DNA of 64,000 nt. Origin: CALBPI01 sp038524795. GTDB lineage: Bacteria; Pseudomonadota; Gammaproteobacteria; Steroidobacterales; Woeseiaceae. This document shows positions 24,514 to 33,567 of the stretch, piece after piece. The position numbers and the translations under genes were made by a program. Location: the NCBI GenBank assembly GCA_038524795.1, contig JBCBIJ010000002.1, forward strand, positions 372,001 to 436,000, in the 5' to 3' direction. The first letter of the stretch is position 1; every line of letters starts with the position of its first letter. The notes beneath the pieces are model-generated. The model was given only the letters and a program-made list of their open reading frames with translations, was not told the origin of the DNA and did not search any database.

Positions 24514-24867
24514 ATGAATGCTGCCGAGGTCCGTTCGTTCTGCGCGACGCTGCGCGGGGCGACGGAGAGCGTTCAGTGGGGCGATAACCACGTCTTCAAA
24601 ATCGGCGGCAAGATGTTTGCCATCACGGGCGACGCCGCGGATGCCCGCTACTCCCTCAAGGTTGATGACGAGCGATTCCTCGAGCTGACGGGCATCCCGG
24701 GCATCATCCCCGCACCCTATCTCGCGCGCGCCAAATGGGTACAAGTCAATCCCGCCGAGTGCCCGCTCTCTGTGGCTGAGCTTGAATCGCTCTTGCGCGA
24801 TGCCCACAGCATCATCCTCAAGCGGTTGCCAAAATACCGGCAGCGGGAACTCTCGGGTCAGGCCTGA
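24514..24867 (+). CDS. MmcQ/YjbR-family protein
   Basis: 117 residues, starting four bases after the DUF4399 stop. The family pattern is clear: early Cys-Ala-Thr-Leu-x-Gly-Ala, Phe-Lys-Ile-Gly-Gly-Lys-Met-Phe, Pro-Ala-Pro-Tyr-Leu-Ala-Arg-Ala-Lys-Trp-Val, and a C-terminal Leu-x-x-Ser-His-like region replaced by Leu-Leu-Arg-Asp-Ala-His. CyaY-like fold, cytoplasmic, possibly DNA-binding; role unknown. Confidence 0.85.
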   Translation: MNAAEVRSFCATLRGATESVQWGDNHVFKIGGKMFAITGDAADARYSLKVDDERFLELTGIPGIIPAPYLARAKWVQVNPAECPLSVAELESLLRDAHSIILKRLPKYRQRELSGQA

Positions 24868-24874
24868 TACCGCC

Positions 24875-24897
24875 CACATCCGGCCAGGCGGGATGTG
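24875..24897 (+). terminator. Hairpin after the YjbR-family gene
   Basis: Seven-base stem CACATCC/GGATGTG with a nine-base loop, starting seven bases after the stop codon. No T run follows, so it may be a weak or Rho-assisted terminator. Confidence 0.4.
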
Positions 24898-24958
24898 CTA
24901 CAACCTCACGACAGTGATCTGACAGGACCAGAAGCCGCGGCGCGGCCAGGAGGGAGAC

Positions 24959-27900
24959 ATGGTCTGGCAGTCCCGTCGCACGCCACTGCGCGTGCTCGTT
25001 GCCGTGCTCGGCGTCCTATTCGGCGCTACAGCGTCGGCCAACCCACCCTCGATGAACGACGAATTGCGCAAGGCTATGACCGCGACACTGAACGCGGGCA
25101 GCACGGCGCCGGGCCAGATACGTCCGTTCTCGATGGTGATACGCGGCGGCGCCAGTCTGGGCGCCTACGAGGCCGGCGTGAACTGGGCGCTGCTGAGGCT
25201 CCTTAAGGACCTGCGCGACGATCCTCAGGCGACGATAGAGCCCGAGCTCTACGCAGCCGCGGGCGCCTCGGCCGGCGCTGTCAACGGCTTTCTGGCCGGC
25301 CTCATCTGGTGTACGGAACGCCCGGCCGGGGGCGCAGGCCCCGATACGCTCGACGACAATCTGTTCCGTAACACCTGGCGCTACATCGACATCAACGAGT
25401 TGCTCAAGCACGTACCGCTGGACCAACAACTCGACGAGGACCAGGCAGGCTTTTCACGCGCTGCGATGCGCCAGGTGGAGGAGGACGTTCGCGACGCCAT
25501 CGGCGCACGACGGTTCTCACCCGGTTGCGAAGTTGGCTTTGGCGTTTCCCTGACCCGCGACAAGCCCGTGCTCTTTACCAACGCGGGCGTCGATATCAGC
25601 CAGCAGCGGCTGCTGCTGCCCATGCGCCTGCGCGGTCTGGCCACGGGCGCACTGGATATTCGCCACTTTGAAGACCTCGAGCGACCCAATTTTGAAAACC
25701 CCAGCCCCGACGATTTACGCGAACGTGCTTTTCGATCGAGCGTGATCTACATCGACGACGGCGCGTCCGACGAAATCGAGCGCGGTCCTATCTCGCTGGC
25801 CGCCGTATTCGACGCCGTGAAAGCATCGTCGGCTTTCCCGGTCGCGTTCTCGCCCATGAAACTGAGTTACTGCCTCTTTCAGAATGAGCGGCAGCGTGCC
25901 GTTTCACCGGGGCGTGGCACCTACCAGAGCGAGGCAGACCCACGCGGGCGCTGCCCCGATGGCTACCGCAGGCTCAGCTCCCGCTTTGTGGATGGCGGCG
26001 TATTCGACAACGACCCCGTACAGCTCGTGCGCGAGTTGTCCGAGCTGCGCATGCGTGGTCCGGGCGACACCGTGCGCTACATCAAAGTGGATCCCGTCAA
26101 GCGTCGTCCGGCGCGCGACACCTTCCAATTCGAGACTGCGCAGTTCGCCGAGCCCGGCGATTCGCTCGATCTCGTGTTGTGGGCAGCGCGGCCAACACTG
26201 AGCAGCCAGAACCCGCCGCAAACGAGAATCTTGGTACGCCAGTGTTTCAGCGCAAGCGGCAGGCCACCGGCAGACCACACGCTCGAACTTGTGGAAAGCG
26301 CCGCCAACTCGCTCTTGTTCGTCGGCACGATCGACACGCTCGTCGAGACCAACGGGCGGCAACAACGCGAGTACGTCAACGCACCGATCCTTGTGTCGCC
26401 CGGCGACCGACTCGTACCGTTTCACCCCGACGAGCCCTTCAAGCCGCTCTGCGACCCGACGTCCGTGCCAGCCAGCACTGCCGCCAAGTTGGCCGAGCGC
26501 GCGAAACGGGAACAAAAAACGCGAAATCGCACAATCGCCGTCGTGGGCGAGCCCCCTGAAGGTATGTCGACACAACTCGGTTTTCTGGGCGGGTCCGTCT
26601 CCTCGGCACGTGGCTACCGGCTCCACGACGAGCTCATGCGCAATGACTGGCGTGACGGCACCTTGCCCGAGCTGCCCGACACAGCGCTGCAGCTGCTTCA
26701 GCCGACGCGTCTGACCACACTCACGGGGGACTTTTTGTTTTCGTTTGCGGCGTTCCTCGACGTGCGGTTTCGCGACTACGACTACTACGCCGGCGTTTAC
26801 GACGCCGTCTACGGTGCGGCCGAACTGACCTGTCTCGAGGACCGCGACGACTACGCCGGCATCAGCGATTGTCGTGCGGCGCGCAGCAAGCTTGCCTACT
26901 TGCAGCTCTGTGTCCCGGGCGACGCGACGATGGCCACCTGTCGGCATACCGCGCCTGCTGCCAATGCGGTCATGCACCACCTTGCGACGCTTGAACAGTG
27001 TGGCGCCGCCGTCATCCTCGAGGCGAACCGCAACTGCGATCTGGGTGACTGGTCGTGGACCGCAGAGCTTGTCGCGGGCATGCCAGCGAACGAGCTCGCG
27101 TCGGTCGGGCGGGCGCTTCAAGCCGCGGCATCGGACACCCGCGACAACGGTCGCGATCCGTTCGTGAGCTTCGTCCGGCAGCTGGCTGACTCGGAAAGCG
27201 GCTTCACAGCCGGTGAGAGCCCCGTGCTCAACCGCATGCTGGCCCTCTCGACACGACCCGTGCCGACCTGGTTCTACCCGCTTGCGGAGTCCATGATTCC
27301 TCAGCTCATCGCCCTTGAGAAGGCGGATGTCGATATCCGGGAGTCCAATGGCATTGATACCGCCCCAGGCAGCAGTCTCTTGCTGCCTGCACTCGCCGTT
27401 GGTGGACTCGCTTCCGAAACAGCGATGGCCGAGCGCACGGGATGGCTCGAAGACCAAACGGCGGTCCCGCGGCGCGCGAAGCGGCGCTGGCTCGCGAGCG
27501 TTCTGCCTGCCGAGGCCGCGTTCGATGCCCGCAATGGTGGATTGGCGCTTTACCTGAACCCGGCGTGGCGCCGCTCGAGCGGAAACTATGAAGTCGACTT
27601 CCGCGTGGCACCCTGGCTCCGCCAACGCTTCGCCAACGAGACTATTGAATTCTCAGAAGTCAGTGCGCTAATGACTCGGCGCTTTGGCAACCCGCTGTTT
27701 AGCAGCGTGGGCGTCGGCCCGACCTACACCTACACCTGGACCGATGAACCGGGTGCACGAGAGCACAACCTTGGGGCGAGCGTGTCTGCCGGTTTGGCTG
27801 GCGACAAGATTCGTTTGAGCTACGGGGTGCGCAGCTTCAGCAGCAGCGACTTTGCGGGCGATGACGTGTTTCTGCACATCGGCATAAACGACCTGCCCGG

Positions 27901-27973
27901 GCTGGCCTACTGGATCTGCCAGGGCAACGACGAGGTTTGGGGGCTCTCCAAGGTGTGCGGGGCCTTCGATTGA
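24959..27973 (+). CDS. Exported patatin-like phospholipase with large C-terminal region
   Basis: 1004 residues. Signal peptide ends Thr-Ala-Ser-Ala-Asn. The patatin domain spans about 55-370: oxyanion loop Arg-Gly-Gly-Ala-Ser-Leu-Gly, nucleophile Ser104 in Gly-Ala-Ser-Ala-Gly, catalytic Asp345 in Asp-Gly-Gly-Val-Phe. Residues ~500-850 are a helical region of no recognised family. The last ~150 residues alternate polar and hydrophobic residues in Tyr- and Gly-rich segments like outer-membrane beta strands. It probably hydrolyses acyl chains of phospholipids in the periplasm or outer membrane. Stands alone, with SD AGGAGGG at about seven bases. Confidence 0.82.
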   Translation: MVWQSRRTPLRVLVAVLGVLFGATASANPPSMNDELRKAMTATLNAGSTAPGQIRPFSMVIRGGASLGAYEAGVNWALLRLLKDLRDDPQATIEPELYAAAGASAGAVNGFLAGLIWCTERPAGGAGPDTLDDNLFRNTWRYIDINELLKHVPLDQQLDEDQAGFSRAAMRQVEEDVRDAIGARRFSPGCEVGFGVSLTRDKPVLFTNAGVDISQQRLLLPMRLRGLATGALDIRHFEDLERPNFENPSPDDLRERAFRSSVIYIDDGASDEIERGPISLAAVFDAVKASSAFPVAFSPMKLSYCLFQNERQRAVSPGRGTYQSEADPRGRCPDGYRRLSSRFVDGGVFDNDPVQLVRELSELRMRGPGDTVRYIKVDPVKRRPARDTFQFETAQFAEPGDSLDLVLWAARPTLSSQNPPQTRILVRQCFSASGRPPADHTLELVESAANSLLFVGTIDTLVETNGRQQREYVNAPILVSPGDRLVPFHPDEPFKPLCDPTSVPASTAAKLAERAKREQKTRNRTIAVVGEPPEGMSTQLGFLGGSVSSARGYRLHDELMRNDWRDGTLPELPDTALQLLQPTRLTTLTGDFLFSFAAFLDVRFRDYDYYAGVYDAVYGAAELTCLEDRDDYAGISDCRAARSKLAYLQLCVPGDATMATCRHTAPAANAVMHHLATLEQCGAAVILEANRNCDLGDWSWTAELVAGMPANELASVGRALQAAASDTRDNGRDPFVSFVRQLADSESGFTAGESPVLNRMLALSTRPVPTWFYPLAESMIPQLIALEKADVDIRESNGIDTAPGSSLLLPALAVGGLASETAMAERTGWLEDQTAVPRRAKRRWLASVLPAEAAFDARNGGLALYLNPAWRRSSGNYEVDFRVAPWLRQRFANETIEFSEVSALMTRRFGNPLFSSVGVGPTYTYTWTDEPGAREHNLGASVSAGLAGDKIRLSYGVRSFSSSDFAGDDVFLHIGINDLPGLAYWICQGNDEVWGLSKVCGAFD

Positions 27974-28132
27974 ATGCGGGCACCGCGACTGACGTCCCAA
28001 TTGCTCGAGATTAAACCTATAAGACTATGATTTAGTTGATTTAGATAATTCTCTTCGGTCACCTTAACCCGTTTCGATGGGTTGCTGCGTTTGTAAGGGC
28101 ATCGTAAGTAGAACCCCCTGAAGGAGACCCCG

Positions 28133-29875
28133 ATGCCCTGGATTCAACGCGTTCTTTTCATTTGTCTGGCGCTGCTCGTCGCCGCCTTGGCCGCTTGTTC
28201 GCACGAACCTGTGACCCGTGATCCCGACTCGCCCCCTGCGGAGGCTGGCAGGACGGAGCAGGAAATCGCCGAACCGATTGCCGATGCCGAGGGAGACACC
28301 CCCTCACTCTCAGTACCAGTGCCCGCGAAACCCGTGGCCAAGCAAGAAGCGCTGCGTGAACGCAGCCAGGACGAGATTGTGGTCACGGGCGCGATGCTCT
28401 CGCGCAACGTCATCGCCATGCCGCCGGCGCCCGTCGTCAACCGGGAGAACTACGCCCACTTCGAAGACAACCCGCTACGTCTGGCTGCCGAGGATCCCGT
28501 CTCGACCTTCAGCATTGACGTCGACACGGGCGCCTACGCCAATGTGCGTCGCCTGTTGCGTTCGGGGCAGTTGCCGCCGCGGGACGCCGTTCGCGCCGAG
28601 GAGCTGATCAACTACTTCGACTACGACTACCGTGCACCGCGCAGTGCCAGCACTCCGTTCAGCGTCACGCGTGAAGTCGCGCCCGCGCCCTGGGCCAAAG
28701 ACAAGTGGCTGATGCACATCGGCGTCAAGGGCTACGTGCCTGACGTGCTGCCCCAGGCCAATCTCGTCTTTCTGCTCGACGTCTCGGGCTCAATGAACTC
28801 GGCCGACAAGCTCGGGCTGCTCAAGTCGTCGCTTAAGCTCCTCGTGCGTCAACTCGATGCTGAAGACTCCGTGGCCATCGTGGTCTACGCCGGCGCGTCA
28901 GGCGTTGTGCTCAAGCCCACGCCAGGTGACCGCAATGCCGAGATCATTGCAGCACTCGACCGCTTGCAGGCGGGCGGCTCCACGAACGGCGGCGCCGGCA
29001 TCCGCCTGGCGTACGCCATGGCGGAGCAGGCATTCATCGACGGGGGCATCAACCGCGTCATCCTCGCCACCGACGGCGACTTCAACGTGGGCACCACGAA
29101 CATCGAGATGCTCAAAGACCTGGTTGCCGAAAAACGTGAGGCGGGTATCGCGCTGACCACACTCGGCTTCGGTACGGGCAACTACAACGACCATCTCATG
29201 GAACAAATCGCGGACGTCGGCAACGGGAACTACGCCTACATCGATACGCTCAACGAGGCGCAGAAGGTCCTCGTCGATGAACTGACGGCAACGACGCTCA
29301 CCATCGCAAAGGACGTGAAGATCCAGGTGGAGTTCAACCCAGCCGTTGTCGCCGAGTACCGCCTCGTAGGCTACGAAAACCGCGCGCTCAAGCGCGAGGA
29401 CTTCAACAACGACAAGGTTGACGCGGGCGAGATTGGCGCCGGCCACACCGTCACGGCGATCTACGAACTGGCCTTCGTCGAGGGCAGCTCGCGTCGCATT
29501 GATCCGCTGCGTTACGGCAAGACCGAGAACGCGCGCGGCAACGTTGATGAAATCGCCTTCCTGCGCATGCGCTACAAATCGCCGAAAGGCGGCGCCAGCA
29601 AACTGCTTGAGTGGCCCGTAATGCGCGACGATGCGCTGGCCAGTCTGTCACGGGCGTCAGAGGCATTCCGGTTTTCGGCCGCCGTTGCCGCCTTTGCGCA
29701 GCAACTGCGCGGCGGCGATCACCTCGGTGATTTCGGTTATGGCGACATCACGGCGCTGGCCAACTCGGCGCGCGGCAAAGACGCGTTTGGCTACCGCGGT
29801 GAGTTCGTCTCGCTGGTCAACCTGACGCGCGGCCTGTCGACGCCGGTGCCTGTCGCCCAGGGCGGCCGGGACTGA
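28133..29875 (+). CDS. vWA-domain lipoprotein (YfbK type) with N-terminal Ile-Val-Val-Thr-Gly motif
   Basis: 580 residues. Lipobox Leu-Ala-Ala-Cys (Cys22), then a ~60-residue Pro/Glu-rich linker and a Gln-Asp-Glu-Ile-Val-Val-Thr-Gly segment at 79-86. The YfbK N-terminal domain contains Pro-Val-Ser-Thr-Phe-Ser-Ile-Asp-Val-Asp-Thr. The von Willebrand A domain has a complete MIDAS (Asp216-x-Ser218-x-Ser220, later Thr-Asp-Gly-Asp-Phe), and a YfbK C-terminal domain (DUF3520) follows. Probably a metal-dependent adhesion protein facing the periplasm. First gene of a set with an ECF sigma factor and its membrane partner. The AT-rich 159 bases upstream probably hold its promoter; I see no clear hexamers. 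Confidence 0.88.
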   Translation: MPWIQRVLFICLALLVAALAACSHEPVTRDPDSPPAEAGRTEQEIAEPIADAEGDTPSLSVPVPAKPVAKQEALRERSQDEIVVTGAMLSRNVIAMPPAPVVNRENYAHFEDNPLRLAAEDPVSTFSIDVDTGAYANVRRLLRSGQLPPRDAVRAEELINYFDYDYRAPRSASTPFSVTREVAPAPWAKDKWLMHIGVKGYVPDVLPQANLVFLLDVSGSMNSADKLGLLKSSLKLLVRQLDAEDSVAIVVYAGASGVVLKPTPGDRNAEIIAALDRLQAGGSTNGGAGIRLAYAMAEQAFIDGGINRVILATDGDFNVGTTNIEMLKDLVAEKREAGIALTTLGFGTGNYNDHLMEQIADVGNGNYAYIDTLNEAQKVLVDELTATTLTIAKDVKIQVEFNPAVVAEYRLVGYENRALKREDFNNDKVDAGEIGAGHTVTAIYELAFVEGSSRRIDPLRYGKTENARGNVDEIAFLRMRYKSPKGGASKLLEWPVMRDDALASLSRASEAFRFSAAVAAFAQQLRGGDHLGDFGYGDITALANSARGKDAFGYRGEFVSLVNLTRGLSTPVPVAQGGRD

Positions 29876-29920
29876 CACGTCGCTTTGACCGCGACGCTGG
29901 CTGCGGCCAGACTCGGGCGC

Positions 29921-30484
29921 ATGGATGCGCCCGAGTCTGACGAAGCGCTCATGACCCGCTACCGCAACGGCGACGCAGCGGCTTTCGACGTGCTGTACCA
30001 CCGCCACCGCGGTGGCCTGTACCGCTTCGTCTTGCGCCAGGTCACAAGCAAGGCATTGGCCGACGAGCTCTACCAGGACATCTGGATGAAGCTCATCGAT
30101 GCGCGAGACCGCTACGAGCCGACAGCGCGCTTTACGACCTGGCTCTATCGGATGGCACGCAACCGGATCATCGACCACTACCGACGGAGTGCCGTACGCA
30201 TCGCCGACGACGGACGCGGCGAGACAGACCCCGACAGCGTCGCGGGCGGCCCGTCATCCGAGCCAGAACGCCAGGCCGAACTCGACGGCGCCATGGCCTC
30301 GCTGGCGGCAGGCATCGCCAACCTGCCCGAGCCGCAACGCACTGCATTCTTGTTGCGCGAGGAAGGCGGCCTCGATCTGCATGAGATTGCCGAGGTGACG
30401 GGCGTGACGCCCGAGACCGCCAAGAGCCGATTGCGCTATGCGCTCGCAAAGCTGCGCAAAGCACTGGAAGCCCATCATGACTGA
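29921..30484 (+). CDS. ECF-family RNA polymerase sigma factor
   Basis: 187 residues from ATG 29921; TTG 29885 would add 12 residues. Region 2 has Tyr-Arg-Asn-Gly-Asp-Ala-Ala-Ala-Phe-Asp-Val-Leu and Asp-Glu-Leu-Tyr-Gln-Asp-Ile-Trp; region 4 has Leu-Pro-Glu-Pro-Gln-Arg-Thr-Ala-Phe-Leu-Leu and Thr-Pro-Glu-Thr-Ala-Lys-Ser-Arg-Leu. The start lies 45 bases after the vWA stop and the stop overlaps the next start by eight bases, the classic sigma/anti-sigma arrangement. Confidence 0.94.
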   Translation: MDAPESDEALMTRYRNGDAAAFDVLYHRHRGGLYRFVLRQVTSKALADELYQDIWMKLIDARDRYEPTARFTTWLYRMARNRIIDHYRRSAVRIADDGRGETDPDSVAGGPSSEPERQAELDGAMASLAAGIANLPEPQRTAFLLREEGGLDLHEIAEVTGVTPETAKSRLRYALAKLRKALEAHHD

Positions 30485-31298
30485 GCATCACGACCGTGAA
30501 TTCGACGAGCTGCGCAAGGCCTACCGCCGCGATGGGGGCGAACTGCCCGATGCCGCGCTCGATCAGCGGGTGCTTGCTGCCGCGCACCGCGCGGCCAAAC
30601 CCGCACCCGTAGCACGCCGCTGGCGGCCGGGACTTGCCGTCGCCGCCGTGGTCATCCTGAGCGCCACACTGGTCCTCACGATGCGCCCACCGGAGTCGAC
30701 CGAAAGCGCCACGGCAGCGCCGGCCAGCGCCCGGCCCGAGGTCGCGGCAGCCAGGTCGCCCGCCGAATCTGAGCTGATGGCTGACACAAGTCAGGTTGTG
30801 GCCGAAGAAACGGAGGACTCTGAGGGTGTCGATACGATCGTGGTGACAGGCAGCCGAGTAAGTCCGGACGCCAGCGTCGATGTGGAGAACCCGCCGCCCG
30901 TCGCCAAGGCCGAGCTCACACGTCGTGAACGCAGCGTGGAACGCGCCTCGCAATCGCTGGTCGCCAGTCCCGCAGTAGCGCCCGACTTGCCGGAACGGCG
31001 CGAACAAGTGGCCGCAAGCGAGGGGGACTTGGAGGACGCAGAGGAAACCGCGCGACAAGCCGCGACACCAAGCGAACCCGAACTGCTCGGTATGGCAGCC
31101 GCAGTTGAGGTCGCAACCCCGGCGACACCGACTGACGCGCGCCTGGTACCCATCATCGGACTCTGGGAACGCGGCGAAACCGATGCGGCGCTCGAGGCAC
31201 TCGAGGAACTGCTAGCAGGCAACCAGGCACTCACGGAAGGCGAGCTCGAGGCACAGCTGCCCGAGACCTTCTACCTCGCCTGGCGCGCACAGGAATAA
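30477..31298 (+). CDS. Putative membrane anti-sigma factor with periplasmic Ile-Val-Val-Thr-Gly motif
   Basis: 273 residues from ATG 30477, overlapping the sigma gene. The N-terminal ~50 residues are cytoplasmic and charged, a transmembrane helix covers about 52-68, and the rest is a low-complexity Ala/Glu/Pro-rich periplasmic region. Asp-Thr-Ile-Val-Val-Thr-Gly-Ser-Arg occurs at 119-127. The C-terminal ~45 residues form a helical Trp-Glu-Arg-Gly...Ala-Leu-Glu-Ala-Leu segment. No zinc-finger (ZAS) motif is visible, so the anti-sigma role rests on gene order and topology. Confidence 0.75.
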   Translation: MTEHHDREFDELRKAYRRDGGELPDAALDQRVLAAAHRAAKPAPVARRWRPGLAVAAVVILSATLVLTMRPPESTESATAAPASARPEVAAARSPAESELMADTSQVVAEETEDSEGVDTIVVTGSRVSPDASVDVENPPPVAKAELTRRERSVERASQSLVASPAVAPDLPERREQVAASEGDLEDAEETARQAATPSEPELLGMAAAVEVATPATPTDARLVPIIGLWERGETDAALEALEELLAGNQALTEGELEAQLPETFYLAWRAQE

Positions 31299-31333
31299 AA
31301 AACGGCCGACGTGCACGAAGCACGCCGGCCGTT
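31297..31333 (-). terminator. Rho-independent terminator of the SulP gene
   Basis: On the minus strand a stem of ACGGCCG and CGTGC pairs (one mismatch between them) around a five-base loop, followed by six T residues. It overlaps the stop codon of the plus-strand anti-sigma gene. It may stop transcripts from both sides, but the T run favours the minus strand. Confidence 0.8.
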
Positions 31334-31355
31334 CGGATCGCCTTGCGGCGCGGGT

Positions 31356-33017
31356 TTAGCCCGCTACAGCCTGAGCATCGCCGCCGCCAACGGTCGACCC
31401 GGTGCCGTTCTTGCGGATTTCTTCAACCGCGGCTCGGATCGCGTCCACGCGCTTCTGATACTCCGCGTCCTCTGGCAGACAGTGATCCGCCTCCATGACA
31501 CGCAGCACCTGCTTCACTTCAGGGCTCATACCCGTCGTAAAGACCTTACGCTCAGCCTGACGGGCGTCGCAGATGATCGTCTCGACCGCACGCGCGGCGG
31601 ACACGTCCAGGAACGGAACGCGGTGGAAGTCCAGCACGATCGCACTCGACTTGCCTTTCACGCGCTCACGTACGTGCAGACCCAGATCCGTTGCTGCGCC
31701 GAAGCTCAGCGGACCGCCGAAGTCGAAGAGGATGACGCGGCCATCAGCGGACTGCAGCAACGCTTCTTCTTCGTCGGTGACGACCGTGTCGTCACGACCG
31801 TCACGCGCTTCTTTGAGCTGCTGGTCGGCCAGCTGCTTGACGAAGGCCAGCGCTGCCATGACCACGCCCGCCAGTACTGCGGTGATCAGGTCGACGAATA
31901 CGGTCAGACCCAACACACTGGCCATCAGCACGAGATCCCAACGCGGGCCACGGTGGGCGCGCTTGATGTAGCCCACGTCGATGATGTCCCAGCCGACCTT
32001 AATCAGGATGCCGGCCAGTACCGCGTGGGGAATCTGCGAGGCCAGCGGTGCGCCGACGATGACGACCGCGAACAGAACGACAGCGTGCAGCATGCCTGCG
32101 ATCTTGGTCTGGCCACCCGTACGGATGTTCACCACGGTACGCATGGTGGCACCGGCGCCCGGAATGGCACCGAACAGACCGGCAAACGTGTTACCGATGC
32201 CCTGACCGATGAGCTCTTTGTCCGAATCGTGACGCGTGCGCGTCATGTTGTCGGCCACCAGCGAGGTCAGCAAACTATCGATCGCACCCAGCACCGCAAG
32301 AATGAAGGCCGCTTCCGCAACGATCAGGAAGGTGCTGGCCGTGTAGCCAGGTACGATCAGCGACGGAAAGCCCGTCGGGATATCACCGAGGATCGGCGCG
32401 CCTGACATGAACAGACTCATGACGGTGCCGATGATCAGCGCAGCGAGCGCGCCTGGGATAAACCGGCCCAGGGACGCCGGCCAGAAGAAGATCACGCCCA
32501 GCGACACGGCGCCGATGGCGAGTGCCGACATATTGGGATCCATGACCGCGCCAGGGATCGCCGTCAGTGCGGGGATCGTGCCGCCGCCGCTCGGCTCATG
32601 TCCGAACAGACGTGAGACCTGCAGCGCGATGATGATGACACCGATACCGCTCATAAAGCCCGAGATCACGGGGTAAGGCACCAGCCGGATGTACTGACCG
32701 AGCTTCATGAACCCGAAGACGATCTGTAACAGACCTGCGAGTACCACCGCGCCGAACACGAGCGCCGGGTCGCCAGACAGCGACGCAAAGACGCCGGCGA
32801 ACACGACGACCATGGGGCCCGTCGGACCCGAGACCTGCGATCCCGTGCCACCGAACAGCGATGCAAAGAAGCCAACAAAGATGGCGCCCCAGATACCGGC
32901 AATGGGACCGGCACCCGACGCTTCACCGAAGGCCAGAGCCAGCGGCAGCGCAACGACACCGGCGGTGAGGCCGCCGTAGATGTCTCCACGCATGTTGGAA
33001 GTATCAAAGAATTTCAT
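31356..33017 (-). CDS. SulP-family anion transporter with STAS domain (BicA-like)
   Basis: 553 residues. The N-terminal ~400 residues form the SulP membrane domain: Gly-Gly-Leu-Thr-Ala-Gly-Val-Val-Ala-Leu-Pro at helix 1, Val-Ser-Gly-Pro-Thr-Gly-Pro in helix 3, and Leu-Gly-Ala-Ile-Asp-Ser-Leu-Leu-Thr-Ser plus an Asn-Thr-Phe-Ala-Gly-Leu-Phe-Gly-Ala-Ile-Pro-Gly. The C-terminal STAS domain has Phe-Leu-Asp-Val-Ser-Ala. Imports bicarbonate or sulfate across the inner membrane; the sequence resembles the BicA bicarbonate branch, but substrate is not settled by eye. An ArsR gene lies just upstream on the same strand. Confidence 0.9.
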   Translation of the reverse strand: MKFFDTSNMRGDIYGGLTAGVVALPLALAFGEASGAGPIAGIWGAIFVGFFASLFGGTGSQVSGPTGPMVVVFAGVFASLSGDPALVFGAVVLAGLLQIVFGFMKLGQYIRLVPYPVISGFMSGIGVIIIALQVSRLFGHEPSGGGTIPALTAIPGAVMDPNMSALAIGAVSLGVIFFWPASLGRFIPGALAALIIGTVMSLFMSGAPILGDIPTGFPSLIVPGYTASTFLIVAEAAFILAVLGAIDSLLTSLVADNMTRTRHDSDKELIGQGIGNTFAGLFGAIPGAGATMRTVVNIRTGGQTKIAGMLHAVVLFAVVIVGAPLASQIPHAVLAGILIKVGWDIIDVGYIKRAHRGPRWDLVLMASVLGLTVFVDLITAVLAGVVMAALAFVKQLADQQLKEARDGRDDTVVTDEEEALLQSADGRVILFDFGGPLSFGAATDLGLHVRERVKGKSSAIVLDFHRVPFLDVSAARAVETIICDARQAERKVFTTGMSPEVKQVLRVMEADHCLPEDAEYQKRVDAIRAAVEEIRKNGTGSTVGGGDAQAVAG

Positions 33018-33151
33018 GACGCGCTCCTTATCAAGCAGGTCGTTCTCTCGGTTGAAGAGACCCTGCTGGCATTCGACACGTCTTCAGCGAACCGAAGCAT
33101 CAGGACCTCCCTTGTTGTGAATTGCTTACCGTGGCGTGTAGCGCCCGGTCT

Positions 33152-33499
33152 TCAACTCGTGGACCAAAGCTGGCGTGCCGTCCGAATCTCCCGGTCGCTC
33201 ACGCCGTTGGCCCGCTTCTCGATAAACTCCACCCCGTCCACAATCCACTGCGCGATTTCGGGGTGTGTGAGGTGGTAGTAGTGGTGGCGACCGTCACGTC
33301 GTTCTTCGACGAAGCGATACGCACGTAATTTCGACAGGTGCTGCGACACGCGCGTGCCAGGCAAACTCAATGCGCTGGCCAGCGTGTTGACGTCCTGCTC
33401 TTCCTTCGCCAGCTCCTCGATAATCCGGATTCGGTCCGGGTGCGACACGAGCTTGAAGATCTCCGCAAGCTCTTTGGCGATCACTTCACGACTTGGCAT
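33152..33499 (-). CDS. ArsR/SmtB-family transcriptional regulator
   Basis: 115 residues from ATG 33499, selected because homology starts there; the frame extends to 33541. Winged helix with Leu-Val-Ser-His-Pro-Asp-Arg-Ile-Arg-Ile-Ile-Glu-Glu-Leu and recognition helix Gly-Thr-Arg-Val-Ser-Gln-His-Leu-Ser-Lys-Leu-Arg. There is no Cys, so the arsenic, SmtB or persulfide Cys sensors do not apply, though the Arg-His-His-Tyr-Tyr-x-Leu wing has several His. Probably controls itself and the SulP gene 134 bases downstream. Confidence 0.9.
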   Translation of the reverse strand: MPSREVIAKELAEIFKLVSHPDRIRIIEELAKEEQDVNTLASALSLPGTRVSQHLSKLRAYRFVEERRDGRHHYYHLTHPEIAQWIVDGVEFIEKRANGVSDREIRTARQLWSTS

Positions 33500-33567
33500 A
33501 CCTGACGATTCCTCGCATCCCGGACGACGCCGTCCCCACAACGTGCCCTTGATCTCTCTGAATATTC

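Noticed and set aside
25904..27625. 573-codon minus-strand open frame inside the patatin gene
   Set aside because: Same shadow pattern; the plus-strand gene has signal peptide and catalytic motifs, the antisense frame has none.
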